A stretch of DNA of 54,574 bases from NCBI GenBank assembly GCA_964626885.1, contig CAZVJA010000009.1, positions 1-54,574 of the forward strand. The letters run 5' to 3'. The notes beneath the pieces are model-generated. The model did no database searches and had not been told where the DNA came from. It saw only the letters and a program-made list of their open reading frames with translations. Made by a program: the position numbers and the translations under genes. The number at the start of each line of letters is the position of its first letter. The stretch's first letter is position 1. Shown here piece after piece: positions 24,374 to 32,296 of the stretch. The DNA comes from CAZVJA01 sp964626885 (GTDB taxonomy: Bacteria; Planctomycetota; Planctomycetia; Planctomycetales; Planctomycetaceae).

Positions 24374-24682
24374 CTAGAAGAACGCAATCCGATCCTCATC
24401 GTGCAACTGAACGATCGCCTTTTTCCAGTCACTCGTGTGACCCATTCTTAATTTGTGGCGACGCGGCTTGCCGTGACGATTCTGCGTGCGAACTTTCGTG
24501 ACCCGCACATCCCACAAATGCTCCACAGCCGCCTTGATCTGATCCTTAGTCGCCAGGGGATTTACCGCAAAAGTGTACGAGTTGTATCGCTCGGAAAGAT
24601 GGGTTCCCTTCTCCGTCACCAACGGGCGGAGCACAACCTGAAACGGCTCCAGCTGAATTCCAGTTGCACCCGACTTTGACAT
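24374..24682 (-). CDS. rplW: Ribosomal protein L23
   Basis: A 102-aa tunnel-exit protein, docking site for trigger factor and SRP. VVLRPLVTEKGTHLSERYNS and FAVNPLATKDQIKAAVEHLW are characteristic. Start at ATG 24682 (MSKSGATGIQLEPF); 16 further in-frame residues upstream are not family sequence. The trigger factor gene lies about 5 kb away in the same window. Confidence 0.94.
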   Translation of the reverse strand: MSKSGATGIQLEPFQVVLRPLVTEKGTHLSERYNSYTFAVNPLATKDQIKAAVEHLWDVRVTKVRTQNRHGKPRRHKLRMGHTSDWKKAIVQLHDEDRIAFF

Positions 24683-24740
24683 GACCAAACCCTCACTCCC
24701 CAAAACCACCTGGCAAACCTCAACCACCACTCCATGGCAG

Positions 24741-25379
24741 CTACTTCGCAGCAGCCGCTTCTTTCTTTGTCAATTGGTCCAAAGCGCTACGCGTAATCAC
24801 CAGCTGCTTTTGATGCAGCAAGTCGTACGCATTCAAATCCCCGGCGCTCGACACACGCAGAGTTGAAATGTTTCTACCCGACCGCCACACATTCGCATCA
24901 TGCTTCGCGATCGCGAGCAGGCAGCTTGTTTCACCCAAGCTCAACGCTTTGAGCATCGCCGCCACAACACTTGTCTTGGGCTCACCAATCGCCAAGTCGT
25001 CGAGCACCGTCACCTGGTTGTCAAGAAACTTGCTCAACAACGCCATCCGGGTCGCCAAGCGCACCGCCTTCTTCGGCAATCGGTACCCATAGTCCACCGT
25101 CCGCCTTGCAAACGCGACGCCGCCCCCCTTGCGAATCGGGGTGCGAATCGTCCCCATTCTCGCCCGGCCAGTCCCCTTCTGCCGAAACAGCTTCTTAGTG
25201 CTCCCCTGAACCAATCCGCGACTGCGCGTGGCAACCGTCCCAACCCGCCGATTGGTCTCGTACATAACAACAACATCGTGCAGCAGCTGCTTATTGACGC
25301 CGGACGCCAGAACATTCGGGTCAAGCTCATACGTCCCGACCTTCTTCCCAGCCTGATTGTGAACCGCGACGGAGATCAT
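24741..25379 (-). CDS. rplD: Ribosomal protein L4
   Basis: A 212-aa protein whose loop lines the exit tunnel. The loop region GTGRARMGTIRTPIRKGGGV near residues 67-86 and the Rossmann-like C-terminus (ISTLRVSSAGDLNAYDLLHQ) are clear. In E. coli L4 represses its operon through the S10 leader; no equivalent leader fold could be assigned here. Confidence 0.95.
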   Translation of the reverse strand: MISVAVHNQAGKKVGTYELDPNVLASGVNKQLLHDVVVMYETNRRVGTVATRSRGLVQGSTKKLFRQKGTGRARMGTIRTPIRKGGGVAFARRTVDYGYRLPKKAVRLATRMALLSKFLDNQVTVLDDLAIGEPKTSVVAAMLKALSLGETSCLLAIAKHDANVWRSGRNISTLRVSSAGDLNAYDLLHQKQLVITRSALDQLTKKEAAAAK

Positions 25380-25514
25380 GTGTCTGTACCAATACCGGCA
25401 ACCCAGAGGTCGCCGCTCAAGCTTGAATTAACCAACGAACCGCACACCCACCGATTGAAACAACGCACCATCAAAATCGCGCCGCCACCAACACAACAAC
25501 CGCGCGACCGAAAA

Positions 25515-26228
25515 TCACTTACCCTTCGCCTGCTTCCGCTTTTTATTTGTCCGACGAATCATCACCCAGCTTCCATTTGGGCCGGGAACAGCCCCCGCCA
25601 CAAGAAGCATGTTGTTTTCCTCATCCACCTTCACAACGCGAAGATTTCGCACGGTCACGCGGGAACCCCCGTATCTCCCAGCCATGCGCATCCCCTTGAC
25701 GACGCGTGACGGGTCGGCACTAGAACCAATCGAGCCGGGATGACGATGCACTTTCTTCACACCGTGACTGGCCCCCTGCCCCTGATAGTTGTGCCGCTTC
25801 ATCACACCGGTGGTCCCCCGCCCCTTGATCGTGCCAATCACATCAATCCGCGGCACCTCGGCAAACAACGAAACAGTGAGAGACTGCCCAACCTCCAAGC
25901 CGTGCGACTCACCATCCGTGCGAAACTCACGAACAAAACGCTTTGGCTCGCAGCCAGCCTTCGCCACAACATCCCGCCCAGCAGCCTGCAGCCGCTTCTG
26001 ACGCTTACTGCTAAGCTGAGCAACATGACCGCGCTCACTCCGAGTTGCCAAGCGCCGCTTCTTGTCAACATAGCCAAGCTGAACCGCCTCGTAGCCGTCG
26101 CGATCCTGAGTTCGAAGCGCGAGAACCGTGCAGGGACCAGCCTCAATCACCGTAACGGGAACCAATTCCCCTTCGGCGCCGTAGACCTGCGTCATCCCAA
26201 CTTTTCGCCCCAACAGACCGACAGGCAT
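25515..26228 (-). CDS. rplC: Ribosomal protein L3
   Basis: A 237-aa early-assembly protein. MPVGLLGRKVGMTQVYGAEG opens it, and GTIKGRGTTGVMKRHNYQGQ with HGVKKVHRHPGSIGSSADPS form the loop reaching the peptidyl transferase centre. Start at ATG 26228; a longer frame to 26306 adds unconserved residues. An unusually long 220-bp gap separates it from rpsJ. Confidence 0.95.
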   Translation of the reverse strand: MPVGLLGRKVGMTQVYGAEGELVPVTVIEAGPCTVLALRTQDRDGYEAVQLGYVDKKRRLATRSERGHVAQLSSKRQKRLQAAGRDVVAKAGCEPKRFVREFRTDGESHGLEVGQSLTVSLFAEVPRIDVIGTIKGRGTTGVMKRHNYQGQGASHGVKKVHRHPGSIGSSADPSRVVKGMRMAGRYGGSRVTVRNLRVVKVDEENNMLLVAGAVPGPNGSWVMIRRTNKKRKQAKGK

Positions 26229-26448
26229 GACTCGAATCCCAATCCAACAACGACAAAGTGACTTCACAACCCCCGCGGCGATGGAAACCGCTCGCACGCC
26301 CGCCACAACACATCAGCGGCAGGCACAATATCCGCCGGGCCGGACCTAGCCAGCGCCGAGGAAACCCAGTCCACCCCTTGGGGCCGATTTCCTCGTCGAA
26401 CCCCACGACTATATCGGGGGCAGGCACCCCCAGAAAGCTTCTGTCAGA
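26229..26448 (-). other. 220-bp gap between rpsJ and rplC
   Basis: Long for the inside of an S10 operon. It holds a GGGGG/CCCCC hairpin (26416-26420, 26427-26431) just after rpsJ, and the 9-mer GGCAGGCAC occurs twice. No coding sequence is supported. A processing or attenuation site is possible. Confidence 0.3.
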
Positions 26449-26781
26449 TCAACCTCCGCCGGCCGAGGCCTTGATTTTGATGTCCACCCCGGCGGGAAGA
26501 GACAGCTTGTTGAGAGCGTCGATCGTCTTCCCAGTCGGCTGAATAATATCGATCAACCTCTTATGAGTGCGGATTTCAAACTGCTCGCGCGACTTCTTGT
26601 CGATGTGCGGGCTTCGCAACACCGTATACCGCTCAATGCGAGTCGGCAGCGGAATTGGACCATGAACGACCGCACCCGTGCGCTTCGCCGTGTCGACAAT
26701 GTCGGATGCAGACTGGTCCAACACCGAATGATCGTATGCTTCCATACGAATTCGGATACGCTCCTGAGCCACAGCAGCCAC
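26449..26781 (-). CDS. rpsJ: Ribosomal protein S10
   Basis: A 110-aa protein of the small subunit and of Nus antitermination complexes. ERIRIRMEAYDHSVLDQSAS, GPIPLPTRIERYTVLRSPH and EQFEIRTHKRLIDIIQPT are standard. The start is GTG 26781 behind AGGGGTGG. First gene of the superoperon; tuf, fusA, rpsG and rpsL, often just upstream, are not there. Confidence 0.96.
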   Translation of the reverse strand: MAAVAQERIRIRMEAYDHSVLDQSASDIVDTAKRTGAVVHGPIPLPTRIERYTVLRSPHIDKKSREQFEIRTHKRLIDIIQPTGKTIDALNKLSLPAGVDIKIKASAGGG

Positions 26782-26849
26782 TCAAACCACCCCTAACAAA
26801 AGGTTTACGACGACACCCACCACCGATGCAACGGTGCGGGAAACTCGTG

Positions 26850-26878
26850 ATGGTAGTGAGGCCATATCCCTTTGTCAA
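26850..26878 (-). promoter_or_regulatory. Promoter for the S10 operon
   Basis: On the minus strand a perfect TTGACA (26873-26878), a 17-bp spacer and TACCAT (26850-26855, 4/6 to consensus). The start would be near 26843, about 62 nt before rpsJ. Confidence 0.6.
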
Positions 26879-26908
26879 GGAATCACAATTCGAGATTCGA
26901 GTGATTCC
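26879..26908. promoter_or_regulatory. Palindrome abutting the S10 promoter
   Basis: GGAATCAC (26879-26886) and GTGATTCC (26901-26908) form a perfect 8-bp inverted repeat with a 14-nt centre that repeats ATTCGAG. It touches the -35 box. It may be an operator or activator site, or the terminator of the lipoprotein gene ending at 26977, though no T-run follows. Confidence 0.45.
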
Positions 26909-26976
26909 AATGAAATACAGGGAGAGCATGTTCAAAGCGGCGAAGAGCTGCCCTCTTACCCGACTTTCCGCGGATG

Positions 26977-27849
26977 TCAGCGGACCACGGGAAGCGTTTC
27001 GTCAGTCCATACATCAGACGTCCGGATCGGTCCCGCCGGGGTTTCTGGTGCATTCTTACCAGCCTCAGGAGTACGCCTGAGAGATTTCTGCCGCGTATTC
27101 GCGGGCAGCCTTTCAGGAGCAGCGCCAAACCCCCATTCGTCGACATCCCCACCGTTCGACGCATCTTTTGCAGGGAGCTTGCGACCTGCCTGAATCAACC
27201 CCGGAGTTTGTTCTGGTGGGGTAATATCGACCGGCTCACTCGTCTCGAACACTCTGCCATCAGTGGTTGTCAACTTTGCACGAAGCATGATTCGGTTGGA
27301 TTGCGGCTTCTCCGCCCACGGGACACGCACAAGGTAGCCTGAGCCGAGGAATCCGCTATGCCACAATTCGCGACAGGAATCGGTTCCGTACCGCCATCTC
27401 CCAATCTGCTTCTGCTCTCCTTCTCGCGAGAGATCGTAGGCTTCCACCTCGATTTCGCCCGGGATCTTGACCAGCTCCCCGTCGGCATCGTGGGGCACCA
27501 CAACCGCCGAGAGCAGTTCATCTCCTTCGATACCATCCCGGTCGAGCCCTCCCGTCAGCAGCTTATTGAACTGGATGCCAGTCGCGCGAAAGAGAGTATC
27601 CGCCTGCTCGGGCAATAGGGCCTTCTCCCCCTTGGCCACCAGCTGCTCGCGGAGGAATAACGCTTCTCGCTCCGCCGCGGCTAACTCGCCTTCGGTCGTT
27701 TGAAGCTTTGTATCCAATCGCGCCAATTGATCTTCTTGCTGGCGCAGCCGGGCTTCGAGCAATTCGACGTTGCCGCGCATGGCGCAGCCGCACACATGCA
27801 CCGCGAGCAGCAGAGACGTCCCTGTCAAAATTGCTCGAAATCTCATCAT
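26977..27849 (-). CDS. Putative lipoprotein with coiled coil
   Basis: A 290-aa protein with a lipoprotein signal: a hydrophobic N-terminus ending VCGC (near residues 19-22), so the mature protein would be lipidated at Cys22. Residues ~28-75 form a coiled coil rich in Leu, Glu and Arg (LLEARLRQQEDQLARLDTKL onward). A beta-rich middle part follows, with GIEVEAYDL-like and YLVRVPW segments, then a Pro-rich tail. I know no named family for it. It lies between clpP and the S10 operon on the same strand. Confidence 0.75.
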   Translation of the reverse strand: MMRFRAILTGTSLLLAVHVCGCAMRGNVELLEARLRQQEDQLARLDTKLQTTEGELAAAEREALFLREQLVAKGEKALLPEQADTLFRATGIQFNKLLTGGLDRDGIEGDELLSAVVVPHDADGELVKIPGEIEVEAYDLSREGEQKQIGRWRYGTDSCRELWHSGFLGSGYLVRVPWAEKPQSNRIMLRAKLTTTDGRVFETSEPVDITPPEQTPGLIQAGRKLPAKDASNGGDVDEWGFGAAPERLPANTRQKSLRRTPEAGKNAPETPAGPIRTSDVWTDETLPVVR

Positions 27850-27945
27850 GAGATCGTCGTACTGAATATTCGCAGCCTGGAGGCGAGAGTGTGTACTTCG
27901 CGGGATACCGATTGCGGAATTCAGGAATGGAAGTAATTGGAGCGA

Positions 27946-28545
27946 TTAGACCTCGGGGAGATCCATATGTTCCAGAACATTATCGATCAGACCGTAGGCC
28001 TTCGCCTCTTCGGCCAGCATGAAATTGTCGCGGTCCGTATCGGCCTGGATTTTTTCAAGGGACTGTCCGGTGTGCTTGATGAGAATCTCGTTCATCCGTT
28101 GTTTCACGCGGAGCACTTCTTTGGCGTGAATTTCCAGTTCCGTGGCAGTTCCCTCCATCCCGGCCAGCGGCTGATGGATCATAATCCGGCTATTGGGGAG
28201 CGCGTTTCGCTTTCCCTTGGCGCCCGCCGTAAGCAGGACGGCCCCCATGCTCGCCGCCTGCCCGACACAGTAGGTGGCGACGTCGCAGGTGATGTATTGC
28301 ATGGTGTCGTAGATCGCCATGCCCGCCGTGATGGAGCCACCCGGCGAGTTAATGTACAGGTGAATATCGGCCTTCGCGTCCTCAAATTGCAGGAACAGCA
28401 ACTGGGCCACCAGGCTGTTTGCCACCGCATCGTTCACCTGGCTGCCAAGAATAATGATCCGATCCTTGAGAAGGCGGCTGTAAATGTCCATCGCCCGCTC
28501 TTCGCGGCCGCTTTTTTCAATCACGTAAGGCACTAGCACCGTCAT
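27946..28545 (-). CDS. clpP: ATP-dependent Clp protease proteolytic subunit (first copy)
   Basis: A 199-aa serine protease subunit. The catalytic triad is readable: Ser in GQAASMGAVLL (near residue 99), His in IMIHQPLAG (near 124) and Asp in QADTDRDNFM (near 173). The N-terminal DIYSRLLKDRIIILG is typical of ClpP. It forms tetradecamers capped by ClpX or ClpA, neither of which is in this window. It lies 73 bp downstream of a second clpP on the same strand. Confidence 0.95.
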   Translation of the reverse strand: MTVLVPYVIEKSGREERAMDIYSRLLKDRIIILGSQVNDAVANSLVAQLLFLQFEDAKADIHLYINSPGGSITAGMAIYDTMQYITCDVATYCVGQAASMGAVLLTAGAKGKRNALPNSRIMIHQPLAGMEGTATELEIHAKEVLRVKQRMNEILIKHTGQSLEKIQADTDRDNFMLAEEAKAYGLIDNVLEHMDLPEV

Positions 28546-28618
28546 GGGATTACGCTTTCAGACTCACAGAAGGGTCATGATGGGGGGGGGTGATTGGACG
28601 GATACCGAGAACATTCCA

Positions 28619-29245
28619 CTACTTCTTGGACTTGTCTTTCTCGGGCTTCAGCAGAATGTCGTCAACCAAGCCATATTCCTTCGCTTCCGCAGCGGTGAGG
28701 TACCGATCGCGGTCCGTATCCTTGGAGATGACTTCCAGAGGCTGCCCTGTATGCTTTGCCAGGATACCGTTCAGTATCTCCCTTGTGCGAAGGATATCTT
28801 TGGCTTGAATTTCGATGTCTGAGACCTGCCCGCCGACTTCACCGTACGGCTGGTGGATCATCATCTTTGAATGTGGAAGCGCAAATCGTTTCTTTGTCGT
28901 GCCACCTGCCACAAGGACCGCCCCACCGCTGGCAGCCAGCCCCACGCAGTAGGTAGCGACGTCACATTCCAGGAATTGCATCGTGTCGTAAATCGCCATC
29001 GTGGCGGTGACGGACCCCCCGGGAGAGTTCACATACAGATGAATATCCTGGTGGCGATTCTCAGACTGCAAATAGAGCAGCTTCATTACGATCAGATTCG
29101 CCGTGCTGTCGGTTATCACCCCATCCAGAAAGACAATACGGTTCTCCAGTAATAGATCACCGATGCCCATTTGACGCTGGCGGGTGTAGTCGCGCGAGGC
29201 TTGGTTCATGGCTGCAACTTCATATCCTGAAAAGGTCTCGAACAT
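28619..29245 (-). CDS. clpP: ATP-dependent Clp protease proteolytic subunit (second copy)
   Basis: A 208-aa ClpP paralogue, clearly different from its neighbour but with a complete triad: Ser in GLAASGGAVLV, His in MMIHQPYGE, Asp in SKDTDRDRYL. A lysine-rich tail (KPEKDKSKK) ends it. ATG 29245 is chosen because AAGGAT stands before it; TTG 29272 and ATG 29209 are alternatives. Two ClpPs may form mixed tetradecamers, as in other bacteria with paired copies (inference). Confidence 0.93.
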   Translation of the reverse strand: MFETFSGYEVAAMNQASRDYTRQRQMGIGDLLLENRIVFLDGVITDSTANLIVMKLLYLQSENRHQDIHLYVNSPGGSVTATMAIYDTMQFLECDVATYCVGLAASGGAVLVAGGTTKKRFALPHSKMMIHQPYGEVGGQVSDIEIQAKDILRTREILNGILAKHTGQPLEVISKDTDRDRYLTAAEAKEYGLVDDILLKPEKDKSKK

Positions 29246-29636
29246 GTCCGCATCCTTAACGCCTGAAGGCAATCTGCGGAGCTTCTCGCCATCCCGGATT
29301 GCGGCGATTGAAGCGCGAACCTGCGTGGCATATCCGATACCCGATCACCACGTCAAGCCCTGGGCGGAACTTCGCAAGACTAAGCAGCCTGTGGGACCGC
29401 CCTATTCTTTGCGGGCGCCCCAAACCTACGATCCTTTGTGGAACGCTTCCTGAGAACTCGCATATACGATCCGAATCCGTGCTGACGGAACTGCCACCCC
29501 ATGTATTCGAGACGGCCCAGGAATTATGACTTTAACCCGCCCCGTGACAAGGGGACATTCCGCCAACGAGCCTACTCCGGAGAAGCCGAAGGAATCGGGT
29601 CATTGACACAGAACTGGGGGCAGATCTGCGGAGCCC
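29246..29636 (-). other. 391-bp gap between trigger factor and clpP
   Basis: No gene is supported; short forward frames here lack any recognisable sequence. It holds a promoter candidate for the clpP pair at 29523-29550. Confidence 0.5.
29523..29550 (-). promoter_or_regulatory. Promoter candidate for the clpP pair
   Basis: On the minus strand TTGTCA (29545-29550), a 16-bp spacer and CATAAT (29523-29528), each 5/6 to consensus. The leader to ATG 29245 would be about 270 nt, long but possible. Confidence 0.5.
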
Positions 29637-31118
29637 CTATTCGTCAGCATCCGTGCCCTCAGACGCCGCTTCAGCTTCCGAGAGGAACCCGCAGACGGAG
29701 TAGGGCACCGCCTCGACACGATGCTCCGCCTCCTTCTTGGGTTTCACATCCTCGTATTTGGCTCGCTCGAGAATAATGTCGATCGCCTTCCGCTCGCGGA
29801 TTTGAGCCTCGAGGTTTTCGATCATCCCCGATTTCACTAGCCGGGCACGGACCTTACGGGCGCTTTCGCCCCGCTGCATCGCCATCAACTGAATCTGCAT
29901 CTCGATATCGTGCGGTGTAACCTCAATATTCTCGCTGGTCGCAATTTTATCTAGCACGAAGTGCTCTTTCAGGGCTTGCCGGGTCGTCGAAACAGCTCTT
30001 TGCCGTATCTCGTTCTCCCGTGCCTGGATTTCCTGTCGCGTAAAGCCAGCCTGCTGCATTTCCAGGATTTCCCGGCGCAGGGCGTTTTCCACCTGTCGCA
30101 ATACAAGCTGCTCGGGGAGATCCCACTTCGCCGATTCGGTGATTTTCTCAAGTACTTGGGCGCGAGCGGATTGCCGCTGCTCATATTCCGACTGACGCTC
30201 GAGGATGGAATGCACCTCCTTGCGAAGCTCTTCCTCGGATTCCACCCCGATCCGCTGCAGGAACTCTTTGGTCAATTCCGGCGGAGTGAGCCGCTTCACA
30301 TCGAGTACGGTGAATTTGACGTGCACCTTCTCGCCGCGCATTTCGATGGGCTCGGCCTCACTGGAGATCGTCAGGTCCGTCTCGCGCACATCCTCGGCCT
30401 TGGCCCCCTTGAGAAGCTTATCGAAGCCGTCCAGTTCCGCGTCGCGGAATCTCAGAACAGGTTGGACCCGAAACACCACGTCATTCAGGTGATGCAATTC
30501 CTGACCATCATGGGTGAATTCAGCCGAGAGGCTGACATAATCCCCTGCCGATACCGCCCCTTCGTGAGGAGTCATCTGGCCATACTGCGCCAGAAACCGC
30601 TCCAAATAGGCACTTACGGCATCATCATCGATTTTTGCGACCGGCCGCTTGATCTTCAGACCGTCGTACGAAGGAACCTCAAAGTCAGGGCGGACTTCGA
30701 CATCGAATTCGTACTCGAAATCGGCATCATATGAGATATCCAGGGTATCGACGTCAAGATCCGGCTCATTGATCGGGTCCAACCGCTTGTCGTCCGCCAG
30801 TTGCTCCAAGCTTTCGAGCAGGATCTTCTGTTTGATGCGAGCAGCCAATTCGTTCTTGTAGCGACGCTCGATCAGTTTGGTGGGCACATGACCGATGCGG
30901 AATCCGTCCACAACCGCATTGGCGGCGAACTCCCCAACTTCCGCTTCGTAATAATGAGCGACATCCGCTTTCGGAATCTTCACCCGCACGTGTTTCTTAC
31001 AGGGACCGGCGTCGGTAATCGTGACGTCCAGCGACATCCTGCGCGGTTCATCAGCGGCGACAGCGGTTGAGCCTTCTCCCGTTTCGGCGTCGCGTGTTGC
31101 TTTTCCCTTGGCGGCCAT
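29637..31118 (-). CDS. tig: Trigger factor (ribosome-bound chaperone and prolyl isomerase)
   Basis: A 493-aa trigger factor. The ribosome-binding signature GFRIGHVPTKLIERRY lies near residue 75. The middle PPIase region has the expected GDYVSLSAEF start, and a long helical C-terminal arm follows. It is longer than E. coli TF (432 aa) because of about 25 extra residues before MSLDVTITDAG and an acidic tail. ATG 31118 is preferred; an in-frame ATG at 31166 is possible. It sits upstream of two clpP genes, echoing the common tig-clpP-clpX order, but with clpX missing. Confidence 0.94.
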   Translation of the reverse strand: MAAKGKATRDAETGEGSTAVAADEPRRMSLDVTITDAGPCKKHVRVKIPKADVAHYYEAEVGEFAANAVVDGFRIGHVPTKLIERRYKNELAARIKQKILLESLEQLADDKRLDPINEPDLDVDTLDISYDADFEYEFDVEVRPDFEVPSYDGLKIKRPVAKIDDDAVSAYLERFLAQYGQMTPHEGAVSAGDYVSLSAEFTHDGQELHHLNDVVFRVQPVLRFRDAELDGFDKLLKGAKAEDVRETDLTISSEAEPIEMRGEKVHVKFTVLDVKRLTPPELTKEFLQRIGVESEEELRKEVHSILERQSEYEQRQSARAQVLEKITESAKWDLPEQLVLRQVENALRREILEMQQAGFTRQEIQARENEIRQRAVSTTRQALKEHFVLDKIATSENIEVTPHDIEMQIQLMAMQRGESARKVRARLVKSGMIENLEAQIRERKAIDIILERAKYEDVKPKKEAEHRVEAVPYSVCGFLSEAEAASEGTDADE

Positions 31119-31238
31119 TCGTGTTGCATCCCCTGAGCAGCGTGTGAAATGTTGCGTCGTTTCCAACCCGCGTCGGCTCGGCTACCACGATCAATCGTCG
31201 CGGTATCGATCCAAAAACCTGACGCCATAATAGAAAAG

Positions 31239-31310
<72 letters not shown>

Positions 31311-31676
31311 CTGCGCGACCGCACACGATCTCCACTTCTGCATGCCGCTTCTCCGGTTGAACCTGAAGCTCTCAGCGGCCGGAGAATGTCTGCAGTGGGG
31401 AGTTACGTACAGTCACCGAGCGTCGATTATAGCGCCCCCGAACGTTGCTGCAAGGGAAATCGACCGATTCAGTTACCGTGGTTTGCACTGGTCCTTTCCC
31501 GTCCATACGTAACCAAGCTTGCCTTTCGACAGGATCGGCGCAACGATTGCAAGAGACTGTTGGAGGGCGATATCGCGCACCGATGGGTCATATCCTCTTC
31601 GGGTCGTCACATCCAGGCCGATGATGTACGTGCATGGTGCTCTGCAGCTGTGCGCCGTTCGGGAAACCGTGCAAAG
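31311..31676. other. 366-bp gap between tRNA-Gly and a thioredoxin-fold gene
   Basis: Contains a possible -10 box for the tRNA (TATAAT on the minus strand, 31426-31431) with only a poor -35 (TTGCAG, 16 bp away). An open frame continues from 31386 into the next gene, but its sequence is not protein-like before 31677. Nothing else is supported. Confidence 0.35.
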
Positions 31677-32231
31677 ATGCCACCACTGGACCAATTTCGC
31701 ACAAATACTGGCGAATCCCTTGAGGAATTAACGCAAGCAGTTCCGACTCTCATCCTCTTTTTGCGACATAGTGGCTGTCCGTTCTGTCGCCAAACCCTCG
31801 CGGACCTCTCAGTGAATCGGCGAGCGATCGAGGAGTCCGGCTGCCGCATCGTCCTGGTACATCTCGACGACGAGGTCTCCGCTGCTTCCCTCACGAGGGC
31901 TTACCATCTGGAGGATCTTCCCCGGATCAGTGACCCGGAGGGACGGCTCTACGACACATTCGGATTGAGATCGGCGGGAGCTTGGCAGGTGATGGGTCCC
32001 AGCGTGTGGTGGCCGGGATTCAAAGCCACTTTGTTGGAAGGTCACTGGCCAGGAGTGCCGCGGGGAGACATCTTCCGGCTCCCGGGGGCTTTTTTGGTGT
32101 ATCGCGGTGTGGTTCTCAAGGCCTTCCGACCCGAGAACTCCGCGGAAAGAACCGATTTCGACTCGTTCGCCGCCTGTGCTCGCGGGGAAAAACGATCCGA
32201 ATCAGAAATGAAACGGTCAAATAAGGATTGA
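31677..32231 (+). CDS. Peroxiredoxin/thioredoxin-like protein (AhpC/TSA, SelL-related)
   Basis: A 184-aa thioredoxin-fold protein. The redox motif is CPFC in FLRHSGCPFCRQTLADL near residue 38. The downstream ISDPEGRLYDTFGL and FRLPGAFLVYRGVVLKAF match AhpC/TSA-type proteins, including the SelL-related group in which selenocysteines can replace these cysteines. Probably cytosolic: no signal peptide is seen. ATG 31677 is used because the longer open frame to 31386 is unconserved. It converges on the kinase gene. Confidence 0.72.
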   Translation: MPPLDQFRTNTGESLEELTQAVPTLILFLRHSGCPFCRQTLADLSVNRRAIEESGCRIVLVHLDDEVSAASLTRAYHLEDLPRISDPEGRLYDTFGLRSAGAWQVMGPSVWWPGFKATLLEGHWPGVPRGDIFRLPGAFLVYRGVVLKAFRPENSAERTDFDSFAACARGEKRSESEMKRSNKD

Positions 32232-32296
32232 GGGTCAGCATGCCTCGGACGGCAGCACGACGGCTGAAAAAATCCAACACTACTCGGTCTGCCCCC

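Noticed and set aside
23562..24377. Forward open frame of 271 codons opposite rplB
   Set aside because: Antisense to ribosomal protein L2, low-complexity composition, no family match.
24900..25709. Forward open frame of 269 codons opposite rplD and the rplC end
   Set aside because: Antisense shadow of ribosomal genes, no protein-like pattern.
31386..31676. N-terminal extension of the thioredoxin-fold protein
   Set aside because: The frame is open, but the sequence is unconserved and the family opening begins at ATG 31677.
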